From Thermoanaerobaculia bacterium (GTDB lineage Bacteria > Acidobacteriota > Thermoanaerobaculia > Gp7-AA8): a stretch of DNA of 54,472 bases. The stretch covers positions 1 through 54,472 of the forward strand of contig JADGNY010000030.1 in assembly GCA_017883235.1 (NCBI GenBank). The letters are read 5' to 3'. Positions 16,290-23,442 of this stretch are shown piece after piece. A program made the position numbers and the translations under genes. Numbering within the stretch: the stretch's first letter is position 1; each line of letters starts with the position of its first letter. The notes under the pieces were generated by a model. The model was not told the DNA's origin and ran no database searches. It worked only from the letters and a program-made list of their open reading frames with translations.

Positions 16290-16326
16290 CCATGAAAATC
16301 GAACACTCGATGTTCGATTTTTATGG
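16290..16326. promoter_or_regulatory. Palindromic operator or hairpin upstream of the DUF4143 ATPase
   Basis: AAAATCGAACA (16295-16305) and TGTTCGATTTT (16311-16321) are perfect inverted repeats around CTCGA, extended by CCATG/TATGG. The palindrome ends immediately before the TAGCCT -10 box, in the -35 region. It is AT-rich compared with its surroundings, so a repressor site is likely. Confidence 0.6.
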
Positions 16327-16332
16327 TAGCCT
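16327..16332 (+). promoter_or_regulatory. -10 box TAGCCT of the DUF4143 ATPase gene
   Basis: TAGCCT lies 6 nt before the GTG at 16339, directly next to the operator palindrome. Confidence 0.5.
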
Positions 16333-16338
16333 GAGTGT

Positions 16339-17511
16339 GTGATCCCACGCACCCGCCGACTGGCCGAGCTTCGCACTGCGCTCAAGCGGAGCCGTGTCAC
16401 CGCTCTCATCGGCCCGCGCCAGGCGGGCAAGACTACTCTTGCTCGGGAGATCGTTCCGGCGGACTCGCCAAGCTACTTCGACCTCGAGGACCCCCGGAGC
16501 CTGGCGCGTCTCGACGAGCCGATGACGGCCCTTGCACCGCTCCGGGGAACGATCGTCATCGACGAGGTCCAGCGCCGTCCGGACCTCTTCCCGATACTGC
16601 GGGTCCTGGCGGACCGCCGCCCGCTTCGCGCACGCTTCCTCATCCTCGGCAGTTCCAGTCCTGAGCTTCTGCGACAATCTTCCGAGACACTCGCCGGCCG
16701 TATCGAGACCATCGAGCTCAGTGGCTTCGGACTCGACGAGGTTGGCAGCGGCGCGCTCGTCCGGCACTGGGGACGAGGCGGTTTTCCCCCGTCCTGGCTG
16801 GCACGTTCGGAGGTTGCGAGCTTCGTGTGGCGCAGTCAGTTCATTCAGACGTTCCTCGAGCGTGACCTTCCTCAATTCGGCATCACGATCCCCGCTCGAA
16901 CCCTGTTCCGCTTCTGGACAATGCTCGCGCACTACCATGGCGGAGTCTGGAACGCCGCCGAGGCTGCGCGCTCCCTCAGCGTCAGTGAGCCCACTGCACG
17001 TCGATATCTCGATCTCCTGTCGGGGCTTTTCATGGTCCGGCAACTTCAGCCGTGGCACGCGAACCTCAACAAGCGCCAAGTCAAATCTCCCAAAGTCTAT
17101 TTGCGTGACAGTGGTCTTCTTCATGCGTTGCTCGGGCTTTCGACTGGATCGGAGTTGCTATCACATCCGAAAGTTGGAGCGTCATGGGAAGGCTACGCCA
17201 TCGAGCAAACCATTCAACTGGTACGCCCCGAGGCCGCTTATTTCTGGGGGACACACACAGGAGCCGAGCTCGATCTTCTGCTCATCAAGGGCGGCCGCCG
17301 CTACGGCGTCGAGGTCAAGCTCCAGGACGCGCCACGGCTGACGCCTTCGATGCGAACTGCGCTTTCCGACCTGGAGCTGGAACATCTCACGGTGCTCTAT
17401 CCGGGCGATCAACGCTATTCGCTGGACCGCCGTGTCAACGTCGTACCTCTCGCCGAGGTCGCCAGAATGCCCGAGGTCATCACCCCAAAGCCGCGAGGCC
17501 GTCGCGCATGA
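16339..17511 (+). CDS. AAA ATPase with DUF4143 (nuclease-fold) C-terminus
   Basis: This 390-residue protein has an N-terminal AAA_14 ATPase with Walker A GPRQAGKTT (25-33), Walker B IVIDEVQ (72-78) and LILGSSSPELL (101-111). A helix-turn-helix-like segment follows (AARSLSVSEPTARRYLDLLSG), then the DUF4143 C-terminus with GASWEGYAIEQ and the restriction-endonuclease-like ELDLLLIKGGRRYGVEVK. The biological role of the family is poorly known; these genes are frequently mobile. Here it is flanked on both sides by family A palindromes, and a near copy of the molybdopterin-gene start region lies just after its stop. Confidence 0.88.
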   Translation: MIPRTRRLAELRTALKRSRVTALIGPRQAGKTTLAREIVPADSPSYFDLEDPRSLARLDEPMTALAPLRGTIVIDEVQRRPDLFPILRVLADRRPLRARFLILGSSSPELLRQSSETLAGRIETIELSGFGLDEVGSGALVRHWGRGGFPPSWLARSEVASFVWRSQFIQTFLERDLPQFGITIPARTLFRFWTMLAHYHGGVWNAAEAARSLSVSEPTARRYLDLLSGLFMVRQLQPWHANLNKRQVKSPKVYLRDSGLLHALLGLSTGSELLSHPKVGASWEGYAIEQTIQLVRPEAAYFWGTHTGAELDLLLIKGGRRYGVEVKLQDAPRLTPSMRTALSDLELEHLTVLYPGDQRYSLDRRVNVVPLAEVARMPEVITPKPRGRRA

Positions 17512-17530
17512 GGGCATGGAAAGGAAGTTG

Positions 17531-17775
17531 ACCCTGCGCGTAGACGCAGGGTCTCCGGTGATACCGAACAAACGGTGCCTTATTGCAACGCCCGCGCGGC
17601 TCCACCGGAGATCCTGACGGCATCGCTACGCTCTACGTCAGGATTGGGGTTTTCGAAGTTTACCCTGCGCGTAGACGCAGGGTCTCCGGTGATACCGAAC
17701 AAACGGTGCCTTATTGCAACGCCCGCGCGGCGCCACCGGAGATCCTGACGGCATCGCTACGCTCTACGTCAGGAT
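17531..17775. repeat. Composite palindrome, family A, copies 7a and 7b
   Basis: Two copies (17531-17645 and 17663-17775) are nearly identical to those at 15927-16250, each followed by GGGGTTTTCGAAG. The second one supplies the stop codon (TCC TGA) and last residues of the MmcQ/YjbR gene on the minus strand. Confidence 0.9.
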
Positions 17776-18125
17776 TGGGGTTTTCGAAGCAGCTTCTTCG
17801 GCGCTATCGCCCGATAACTCTCCTCGATCCATGCCTTGATCAGATCGAGCGACTTCTGATCCTTCAGATGCGCCGTGACCCAGCCGCTCTTGCCGAGGCC
17901 GTAGCCGGTCGGTTCCGTAAACGGCAGATCGACAGCTATATCGCGCGACTGCGGCAGCTTCACGGAGATGGAGAAGCCGTCATCGCCGGTACCCATGAAC
18001 AGAAACGCCTTCCCGTTCACCTTGATCGCACTGTGACCCCACGGAAATTCTTCGTAGGCCTCGGGGAAGCCGAGGGCGTGGTCGCGAAGCTTCGACTCGA
18101 TCGCGCCGCCCTTCGATTTCGCCAT
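17769..18125 (-). CDS. MmcQ/YjbR-family protein
   Basis: This 118-residue protein has the MmcQ/YjbR fold: FPEAYEEFPWGHSAIKVNGKAFLFMG, ISVKLPQSR, TGYGLGKSGWVTAHL and ESYRAIAPKKL. The fold is DNA-binding-like (double wing) but its function is largely unknown. It starts 1 nt after the stop of the paralogue at 18127-18528, so the two form an operon. The C-terminal LLRKPQS and stop are encoded by the flanking repeat. Confidence 0.88.
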   Translation of the reverse strand: MAKSKGGAIESKLRDHALGFPEAYEEFPWGHSAIKVNGKAFLFMGTGDDGFSISVKLPQSRDIAVDLPFTEPTGYGLGKSGWVTAHLKDQKSLDLIKAWIEESYRAIAPKKLLRKPQS

Positions 18126-18126
18126 G

Positions 18127-18528
18127 TCAGGACTCTACGTTCCGGCGGGCCGCCGCCGCCAGAGTTTTCGGCGCGACAATGGCGAAGCTCGATGCCACCA
18201 GCGACGCAACCTCGTCCCACGAAATCGAAGGACGGTCGAGCCGAAAGCCAACCCAGCCGCGAGGCCCGATGTAAGCCGGCAGATAGAACTCCGACGGCCT
18301 CTCCCGCGCCAGGTCGCTGTTCTCGCCGAGACGTGTCTTCACGCAGACCGCGACGATGCCATCACCGTGATGGTCATCGAGAAAATACGCGAACACCTTC
18401 TTGCGGACACGGAACGTGGCGTGCGAACCCTGCCGCTCGACCGTGGTTTCGGGGAACGAGAGACAGAGCTCGGTGAGCCTGCGAAGAGGATCGGCATCGT
18501 TGACCCCCGCTCTCCGTTTATTCCTCAT
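18127..18528 (-). CDS. Second MmcQ/YjbR-family protein
   Basis: This 133-residue protein is related to the downstream one: LCLSFPETTVERQGSHATFRVRKKVFAYF, VCVKTRLGENSDLA, YIGPRGWVGFRLD, VASSFAIVAPKTLAA. The tandem, 1-nt-spaced arrangement suggests duplication and co-translation. ATG at 18528 is preceded by GGGGGAACG (Shine-Dalgarno-like). The in-frame extension to 18954 shows no homology and is discarded. No substrate or DNA target can be inferred. Confidence 0.85.
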   Translation of the reverse strand: MRNKRRAGVNDADPLRRLTELCLSFPETTVERQGSHATFRVRKKVFAYFLDDHHGDGIVAVCVKTRLGENSDLARERPSEFYLPAYIGPRGWVGFRLDRPSISWDEVASLVASSFAIVAPKTLAAAARRNVES

Positions 18529-18778
18529 CGTTCCCCCATATCGTCTCCGGATGCTCGGGGCCGACATTCGCGCCGCAGTGAGCGCACTGGTCCGGCCGCG
18601 CTGCGTGTCAAGGCGCTGAAGAATCATAGCGGGATTGGAAAAGGGCCGCCGGGAGCGGAAGCCGGTTCCGGGAAGGAGCAGCTGGGTGCTGGTAGCGCGG
18701 GACAATTCGCGAAGAGCTTGGTAGGGAAAAAAGGCTCTCGCGACCCTCCTATCAATGAACCCCCTTGAAAGGAGAACG

Positions 18779-19942
18779 ATGTCCCTTCGGCCGACGGCTG
18801 CATTTGTTACCGCCATGCTGGTATTTTTGCCGCTCCGCGCAGCCGCGCTCGATCTGCACCTGGATAACGTCCAGACGGCGGCAAGCCCATTCGAATTCAA
18901 CAAAATCACCGACTCCGGCGATACCGGGATCAGCATTAGCCGCGACGCACTCATCGCGTCGACGCCCAGTTATGACCTCTGGATGGAGCCCGAAGGCGTC
19001 AGCGCGGTTCCTCAGTATGGCTACTTCCGGTATGAGATATATGTGCGGCCGAAGACGAGTCCCGGTCAGATCACGCGTCTCATCTTTCGCGGCAAAACAG
19101 ATGGCGGGTTCGATGATCAGTTCGCGGAGGTTCATTTCACCGTCAGCAACGGCGCAAGCTCCGAGGCAGGAACCATCATGTTGCCCATCTTCGGCCGCCT
19201 GCCTTCCGGTGCGATAACCAGTGACCAGCCGGCCGATCCGATCCCTGTTTTTCTGGCGACCGACAAAGAGATCAGCGTGCCACTCACGAACCAGTTGAAG
19301 CAGATGCCGGTGAGAATTACCGGCGCGTCGGCTTCTCCGAATGACCGCAGTCTATGGAAGCCCGTGGAGATCAGAGGTGCGACATCCGGCGCATTCACTC
19401 CGTTCCTGCTCCTGAACGGCGCCCCCCCCAGTCCGGATAATCTCAAGATCTGGCTGCAACCCAAAACGCCCCAGGCGTTCGCCACCGCCCTCATTCCCGG
19501 CAAGAACAAGGAGGACGACGTCATCACCGTCCTGGTTAGGTACAAGACGCTGGCGAGAGAAGAGATGTCGTCCCCGATTCGCGTCCGCGTTCGATTCGAG
19601 CCCTGGCCGCCGTATCTGCCGTTCGTCGCGGTCATCGGAGCCGTCCTCGGATGGCTGATTCTGCTCGGGGTGAGGGCGAGGAAGGAGGAATCCGGCGATC
19701 AAATGCGGATTCTCGTCGCCGCCGCGGTGGCGGCGTTCCTGATCGAGATTTTCGGCATGCTGCTCGTGGCCGGCGGCAGCGAGTTGAAATTCCTCGGCTT
19801 TCCGATCGATCCCTTCCGGCTTCTCCCGGCTACGTTCATCGGTTTGATCGCCGGGTTGGCCGGCTATCAGAGCCGCGACTTCCTGCTCAATTTCGCCAAG
19901 ATCTCGTTCTTCAAGCTCGGAAACACCGGAGGCGGCCAATGA
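18779..19942 (+). CDS. Secreted/membrane protein of unknown function
   Basis: This 387-residue protein has a signal peptide (residues 1-23, ending RAAA) and an extracytoplasmic domain of about 250 residues with strand-rich sequence. Two or three C-terminal membrane segments follow (YLPFVAVIGAVLGWLILLGV; ILVAAAVAAFLIEIFGMLLV; LLPATFIGLIAGLAGY). I do not recognise the family. AAGGAG precedes the ATG. It overlaps the next gene by 4 nt (ATGA), so they are probably translated together and work together at the envelope. Confidence 0.7.
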   Translation: MSLRPTAAFVTAMLVFLPLRAAALDLHLDNVQTAASPFEFNKITDSGDTGISISRDALIASTPSYDLWMEPEGVSAVPQYGYFRYEIYVRPKTSPGQITRLIFRGKTDGGFDDQFAEVHFTVSNGASSEAGTIMLPIFGRLPSGAITSDQPADPIPVFLATDKEISVPLTNQLKQMPVRITGASASPNDRSLWKPVEIRGATSGAFTPFLLLNGAPPSPDNLKIWLQPKTPQAFATALIPGKNKEDDVITVLVRYKTLAREEMSSPIRVRVRFEPWPPYLPFVAVIGAVLGWLILLGVRARKEESGDQMRILVAAAVAAFLIEIFGMLLVAGGSELKFLGFPIDPFRLLPATFIGLIAGLAGYQSRDFLLNFAKISFFKLGNTGGGQ

Positions 19943-20820
19943 AGTCGGATAACGCCTGTTTGCCTCTGGCGTTTGCGTTCATCGTCTTCGGAACCGTTTC
20001 GCTTTCGGCGACCGAGCCCGAGGCAGTCAAGACTCTGAGCTCCGGAGAGCTTGCCATCCTGAACGTGAAGGGCATCGAAAGGGTCTCGATTTCAAATGCT
20101 CGTTCAAGCCTGGTCAAAGACTTTGGAGTTTTTCAGGCTGGAGAGTTCGCCGTGGTGCCGTCGGCGGGCGGAGATACATTCCTTGTGCCTCTGCAGATGC
20201 GCATCCGGGCGGACGGTCTGTTCGCGCGTTTGAGCCGCTACACATCGGCCGGCAGGCAGACGGCGGAGTGGCCTCTTCGCGTGGTCGGCGGCCTTCTTGG
20301 AGGCATCACCGTCGATACCCGGAATCAGATCGCCTACTGCTCGGACAGCCGTCTCAACGTCGTTTACAAACTCGAACTCAACAATACCCACGCCTCGTTC
20401 ACGACTCTGGTCAGGATCCGCGACGCCGGAATCCTCGGCCCGGTTGTGCTGGACGCGAGACGCGGGCGCCTGCTGGTTGCCGACGTCGAGAGGGGCACCA
20501 TCCTCTCGGTCATGCTCGACAGCAGGAAAGTCGAGGTTGTGCTCGACGCCGGGACGATGGCGGAGCCCGTTTCGATGACGATCGATTCGGTCAACGATCG
20601 TTTGTACATCGCGGACGCTTCCAGAAGCCGCGTTTGGGTCGGCACGCCATCCGGTAACCGATGGAGGGTGACGTCTATGACGGTCACACAGCAACTCAAA
20701 CAACCGATCAGCGTGGCTCTCGCGCCGGATGGATCGCTCTGGGTGGCAGACCGCGGACGACAAAAAATCTGGCTGTTCGCCACCGCGGACGGAAAAACGC
20801 TGCGTACGGTTACTCCATGA
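19939..20820 (+). CDS. Secreted SMP-30/NHL-like beta-propeller protein
   Basis: This 293-residue protein has a signal peptide (ending SLSA). Repeats typical of six-bladed propellers follow: GGITVDTRNQIAYCSDSRLN, GPVVLDARRGRLLVADVERG, VSMTIDSVNDRLYIADASRS and ISVALAPDGSLWVADRGRQ. It overlaps the preceding membrane protein gene by ATGA and is the second gene of that pair. It could be a ligand-sensing or enzymatic propeller; the substrate is not evident. Confidence 0.75.
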   Translation: MKSDNACLPLAFAFIVFGTVSLSATEPEAVKTLSSGELAILNVKGIERVSISNARSSLVKDFGVFQAGEFAVVPSAGGDTFLVPLQMRIRADGLFARLSRYTSAGRQTAEWPLRVVGGLLGGITVDTRNQIAYCSDSRLNVVYKLELNNTHASFTTLVRIRDAGILGPVVLDARRGRLLVADVERGTILSVMLDSRKVEVVLDAGTMAEPVSMTIDSVNDRLYIADASRSRVWVGTPSGNRWRVTSMTVTQQLKQPISVALAPDGSLWVADRGRQKIWLFATADGKTLRTVTP

Positions 20821-20833
20821 TGCGCGCGGAAGG

Positions 20834-21076
20834 CTACTTCTGCTGCTCCATCTCGCGAAGGATGTCCGATGCTTCGGCGCCGAGGACCTTGGCCAGAAGG
20901 ATCACGGTGTCGAGCGTAGGAGAGTTGTCACCCCGCTCGAGAAAGCCGAGATAGGTGGGGTTCATGCCGGCTTTTCGGCTGAAAGTGAGGAGCGTCCACT
21001 GCCGCTGCTCCCGCAGGCGGCGGATGATGGCGCCAAAGCTGGCGGCGTAACGGCTGCTTGACCGGCGTCGGGGCAT
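20834..21076 (-). CDS. XRE-family helix-turn-helix regulator
   Basis: The HTH domain reads FGAIIRRLREQRQWTLLTF, then SRKAGMNPTYLGFLERGDNSPTL, then LAKVLGAEASDIL: a compact single-domain Cro/C1-type repressor of 80 residues from MPRRRSS. The frame stays open to an ATG at 21133 (99 residues, MDTKTL...), but that start is itself part of the tandem repeat array. A TATCCT box lies 13 nt before the ATG at 21076, favouring the shorter form. The array immediately upstream may contain its operators. The targets are unknown. Confidence 0.78.
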   Translation of the reverse strand: MPRRRSSSRYAASFGAIIRRLREQRQWTLLTFSRKAGMNPTYLGFLERGDNSPTLDTVILLAKVLGAEASDILREMEQQK

Positions 21077-21129
21077 GTAAGGAAGGACGAGGATACGGGG
21101 AGGAAGGACGGCGGGCAAGGTTTTTGTGT

Positions 21130-21581
21130 CCATGGCTGTGCTGCCTGGAGGACGTCTGACTCCTGCCAGGGTCGATCGCTCAGGTGGTTACGACGCGCGC
21201 GTCCTCTCAAGCGTCCATGGGCTCAGGCGCATGCGACCCGCTGTCGTTCTAATGCGTCCATGGCTAACGTGAATGCGACTTGCGACCTCACTCAAGTGTC
21301 CATGGCTGAGGTGAAGGCGACTCGCGTATCTCTCTCAAGTGTCCATGGCTAATGTGAATACGACTCGCGACCTCACTCCTCGAATCTCGTACCGCTATTA
21401 AGTGTCCATGGCCAAGGTGAACACGACCTGCGTATCTCACTCAAATGTCCATGGCTAAGGTGAACACGACCGCTCGTCCCTCTAGTGTGTCCATGGCTGA
21501 AGTGAAGGCGGCCCGCTCGTCGCTATCAAGTGTCCATGGCTAAGGTAACCACCGGGCGCTCACCTCTTCACGTGTCCATGG
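21130..21581. repeat. Degenerate 42-43 bp tandem array, ten copies
   Basis: CCATGG occurs at 21130, 21215, 21258, 21300, 21343, 21406, 21449, 21491, 21534 and 21576, i.e. spaced 42-43 bp except for intervals of 85 and 63. The unit is roughly GTGTCCATGGCTAAGGTGAA followed by a variable part with CGACTCGCG and CTCA. On the minus strand most units read ATG GAC ACT TGA or a close variant. No gene lies in the array. It separates the XRE gene from the frameshifted propeller gene. Unlike CRISPR, the intervening parts are themselves related. Confidence 0.85.
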
Positions 21582-21600
21582 CTAAGGTGGGTGAAGCTGA

Positions 21601-22489
21601 TCAGTGGACTGCTGCGGAAGCCGGTGGCCCCGTCAGTTGCCGTAAATGCGTCCCATCCGCGTTCATGGTCCACACCTCCATCCGCCCGCTGCGGTTGCTC
21701 TGGAATGCCAGGCGTTTGCCGTCGGGAAACCAGAACGGCAGCTCATCTTCGAACAACGCCTCATGGGCAGCGAGTTTGTGGGCGGTGCCGCTGGGATAGT
21801 CGATGATCCAGACGTGCCCCGGGCCGTCCTTCCTGGTCGTTCTGAATGGCCAGGCGGCGTCCGTCGGGTGACCATGCCGGACATTGCCCTTGACCTTCGG
21901 AAGATTCGATGTGCGTCAGTTGCCGCGGGTTCGCGCCATCCGCGTCCATGATGTAGATGTGCAGGATGCCGCCCGCGTTTCTCCCGGTATAGGCAATCAC
22001 TTTTCCGTCAGGCGACCACTTCGGATTCCAGGCCACCGAGGAGCCATAGGTGAGCTGTTTCGGATGCGAGCCGTCGAGATCCGTCAGCAGCAACGTCACC
22101 TCGGTCCACGTCCCCCGGGCGACAAAGACGCGGGTTCCGCCGCGATTGAGACCGACCACCCGTCCCGGGACCGTGCCGATCGTCGTCTGATTTGTGCCGT
22201 CGGCGTCGATCGAGTCGATGCGGCTGCTGTCTTTTCCGGACACGACAAAACGGATTTGCCTGCTGTCCGCGGACCAGTAAGTCGCCGATTCCTGCTCCGC
22301 GCTTCGCGTGAGACGCGTGACGTTCGTTCCGTCCGCCCGCATCACGTAGCCATCTGGCTGGCCGTCGCGGTTCGAGAGGAAAGCAATCCGCGAGCCGTCC
22401 GGAGAGACGACCGGCGACTGATTCTCGATCACCGGCTCGGCGGGCGCGGCAGCGATTGTCAGTGCAAGGAGTATTGCCGGGCCGATCAT
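21601..22489 (-). pseudogene. TolB-like WD40/PD40 propeller gene with a single frameshift
   Basis: A signal peptide (MIGPAILLALTIAAAPA) leads into PD40 blades: SPVVSPDGSRIAFLSNRDGQ, ADGTNVTRLT, WNPKWSPDGKVIAYTG and CPAWSPDGRRLAIQNDQEG. Near 21826-21834 the frame changes: the main frame degenerates and stops at ~21761. The +1 frame continues perfectly (HVWIIDYPSGTAHKLA; FWFPDGKRLAFQSNRSGRME; WTMNADGTHLRQLT) to a TGA at 21601. The total is 296 codons plus one base, so one extra nucleotide explains it. It could be a sequencing error. ATG at 22489 follows TATCAT by 6 nt. Confidence 0.85.
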
Positions 22490-22495
22490 CGCTGA

Positions 22496-22501
22496 ATGAT
22501 A
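22496..22501 (-). promoter_or_regulatory. -10 box TATCAT of the TolB-like gene
   Basis: TATCAT lies 6 nt before the ATG at 22489. Confidence 0.55.
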
Positions 22502-22510
22502 CGTGTTGCA

Positions 22511-22574
22511 TGGTTGCTGGGTTGCTGGGTGAATAGCGACCAAGCAACCCAGTAACCCAGCAACCCTGCAACCC
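22511..22574. repeat. Inverted repeat of GGTTGCTGGGTTGCTGGGT type
   Basis: The left arm 22511-22530 and the iterated right arm 22540-22574 (CAACCCAG units) are complementary. It lies between divergent genes. Confidence 0.8.
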
Positions 22575-22577
22575 AGC

Positions 22578-22583
22578 TACAAT
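22578..22583 (+). promoter_or_regulatory. -10 box TACAAT of the PH-domain gene
   Basis: TACAAT lies 6 nt before the ATG at 22590. Confidence 0.6.
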
Positions 22584-22589
22584 CTCACC

Positions 22590-23225
22590 ATGCCAGTCAT
22601 CACCTGTCCCGACTGCGGCAAGGATGTCTCCACGCTCGCCACCGCCTGTCCGCATTGCGGGCATCCGTTCGCTCCCGGATCCGCGGCCATGGCCGTTCCC
22701 GCCGCGGTGCCGCTGGCCGAGGAGACGTTGTGGAAAGGATCGCCATCGTGGCGCGTACTCATCGGGAAGGTTGTGGTGATGATCCTCGCCGTCATCGTGA
22801 TCCCTGCCGTGGCCATCTTCATCGCATCCCAGACGGCGGACCTGGAGATGAACAGCCGCATCAAGACGATCGGCTGGTTGCTTGCCGCGGCCATCGTCCT
22901 CTGGCAACTCATCGCATTTCTCATCGCCATGCTGCGGCTCCAGAGCACCCACTACACGGTCACCAACCAGCGCATCCTGATCGAGCAGGGAATGATGTCG
23001 AAGAGCGTGAACGAGATCGATCTCCGCTCCCTCGACGACACCCAATTCTTCCAGCCCTTCACCGAACGGCTCCTCGGCATCGGCAACGTGACGCTCGTGT
23101 CGTCCGACAAGACGCTCCCCGTGACGGTGCTGCACGGCATCCACAATCCGCGCAACGTCCGCGAAACCATCCGCGCGGCCGCGTATCAAGTGAGCCAGCG
23201 GCAGTTGTTCACGCGGGCGACGTAG
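22590..23225 (+). CDS. Zinc-ribbon, two-TM protein with bacterial PH domain
   Basis: This 211-residue protein begins with a zinc ribbon CPDCGK...CPHCGH. Two membrane segments follow (~57-80 and ~93-115), then a bacterial PH (YdbS/DUF304-type) domain: YTVTNQRILIEQGMMSKSVNEIDL, IGNVTLVSSDKTLPVTVLHGI, NVRETI. Such proteins sit in the inner membrane with the PH domain in the cytoplasm; the function is generally unknown. The start is set by the TACAAT box. Confidence 0.88.
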   Translation: MPVITCPDCGKDVSTLATACPHCGHPFAPGSAAMAVPAAVPLAEETLWKGSPSWRVLIGKVVVMILAVIVIPAVAIFIASQTADLEMNSRIKTIGWLLAAAIVLWQLIAFLIAMLRLQSTHYTVTNQRILIEQGMMSKSVNEIDLRSLDDTQFFQPFTERLLGIGNVTLVSSDKTLPVTVLHGIHNPRNVRETIRAAAYQVSQRQLFTRAT

Positions 23226-23302
23226 TGGATCAGTAGATTAGTCGATTAGTGGATTAGGGACATCGCCTCCGCGTCTACTAATCCACTAATCTACTAATCT
23301 AC
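23226..23302. repeat. Inverted repeat of AGTAGATTAGTGGATTAG type
   Basis: The left arm 23226-23258 and right arm 23274-23302 are built from GATTAGT/ACTAATC units. It follows the PH-domain gene stop directly and could serve as its terminator. AT-rich for this genome. Confidence 0.8.
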
Positions 23303-23427
23303 TTCCTCCCTTGAGGAGATCACGAGGAATTTCTTTCTCCGCGCACTCCGCGCCTCCGCGTGAGTCCTTCGTTGCAAGGATTTTGTCAGCCTCTTCCCAC
23401 CGCCGCCCCACGCCCTCCCGCCGCTGC

Positions 23428-23433
23428 TAGAGT
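23428..23433 (+). promoter_or_regulatory. -10 box TAGAGT of the histidine kinase gene
   Basis: TAGAGT lies 9 nt before the GTG at 23443. Confidence 0.5.
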
Positions 23434-23442
23434 CAGCGAAAC

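Noticed and set aside
18529-18954. N-terminal extension of the second MmcQ/YjbR protein
   Set aside because: No homology in the extension; the family fold begins right after the ATG at 18528.
21130-21581. Second CRISPR array
   Set aside because: Unit length is constant but the supposed spacers are related to each other and the repeat is degenerate throughout; it is a tandem repeat.
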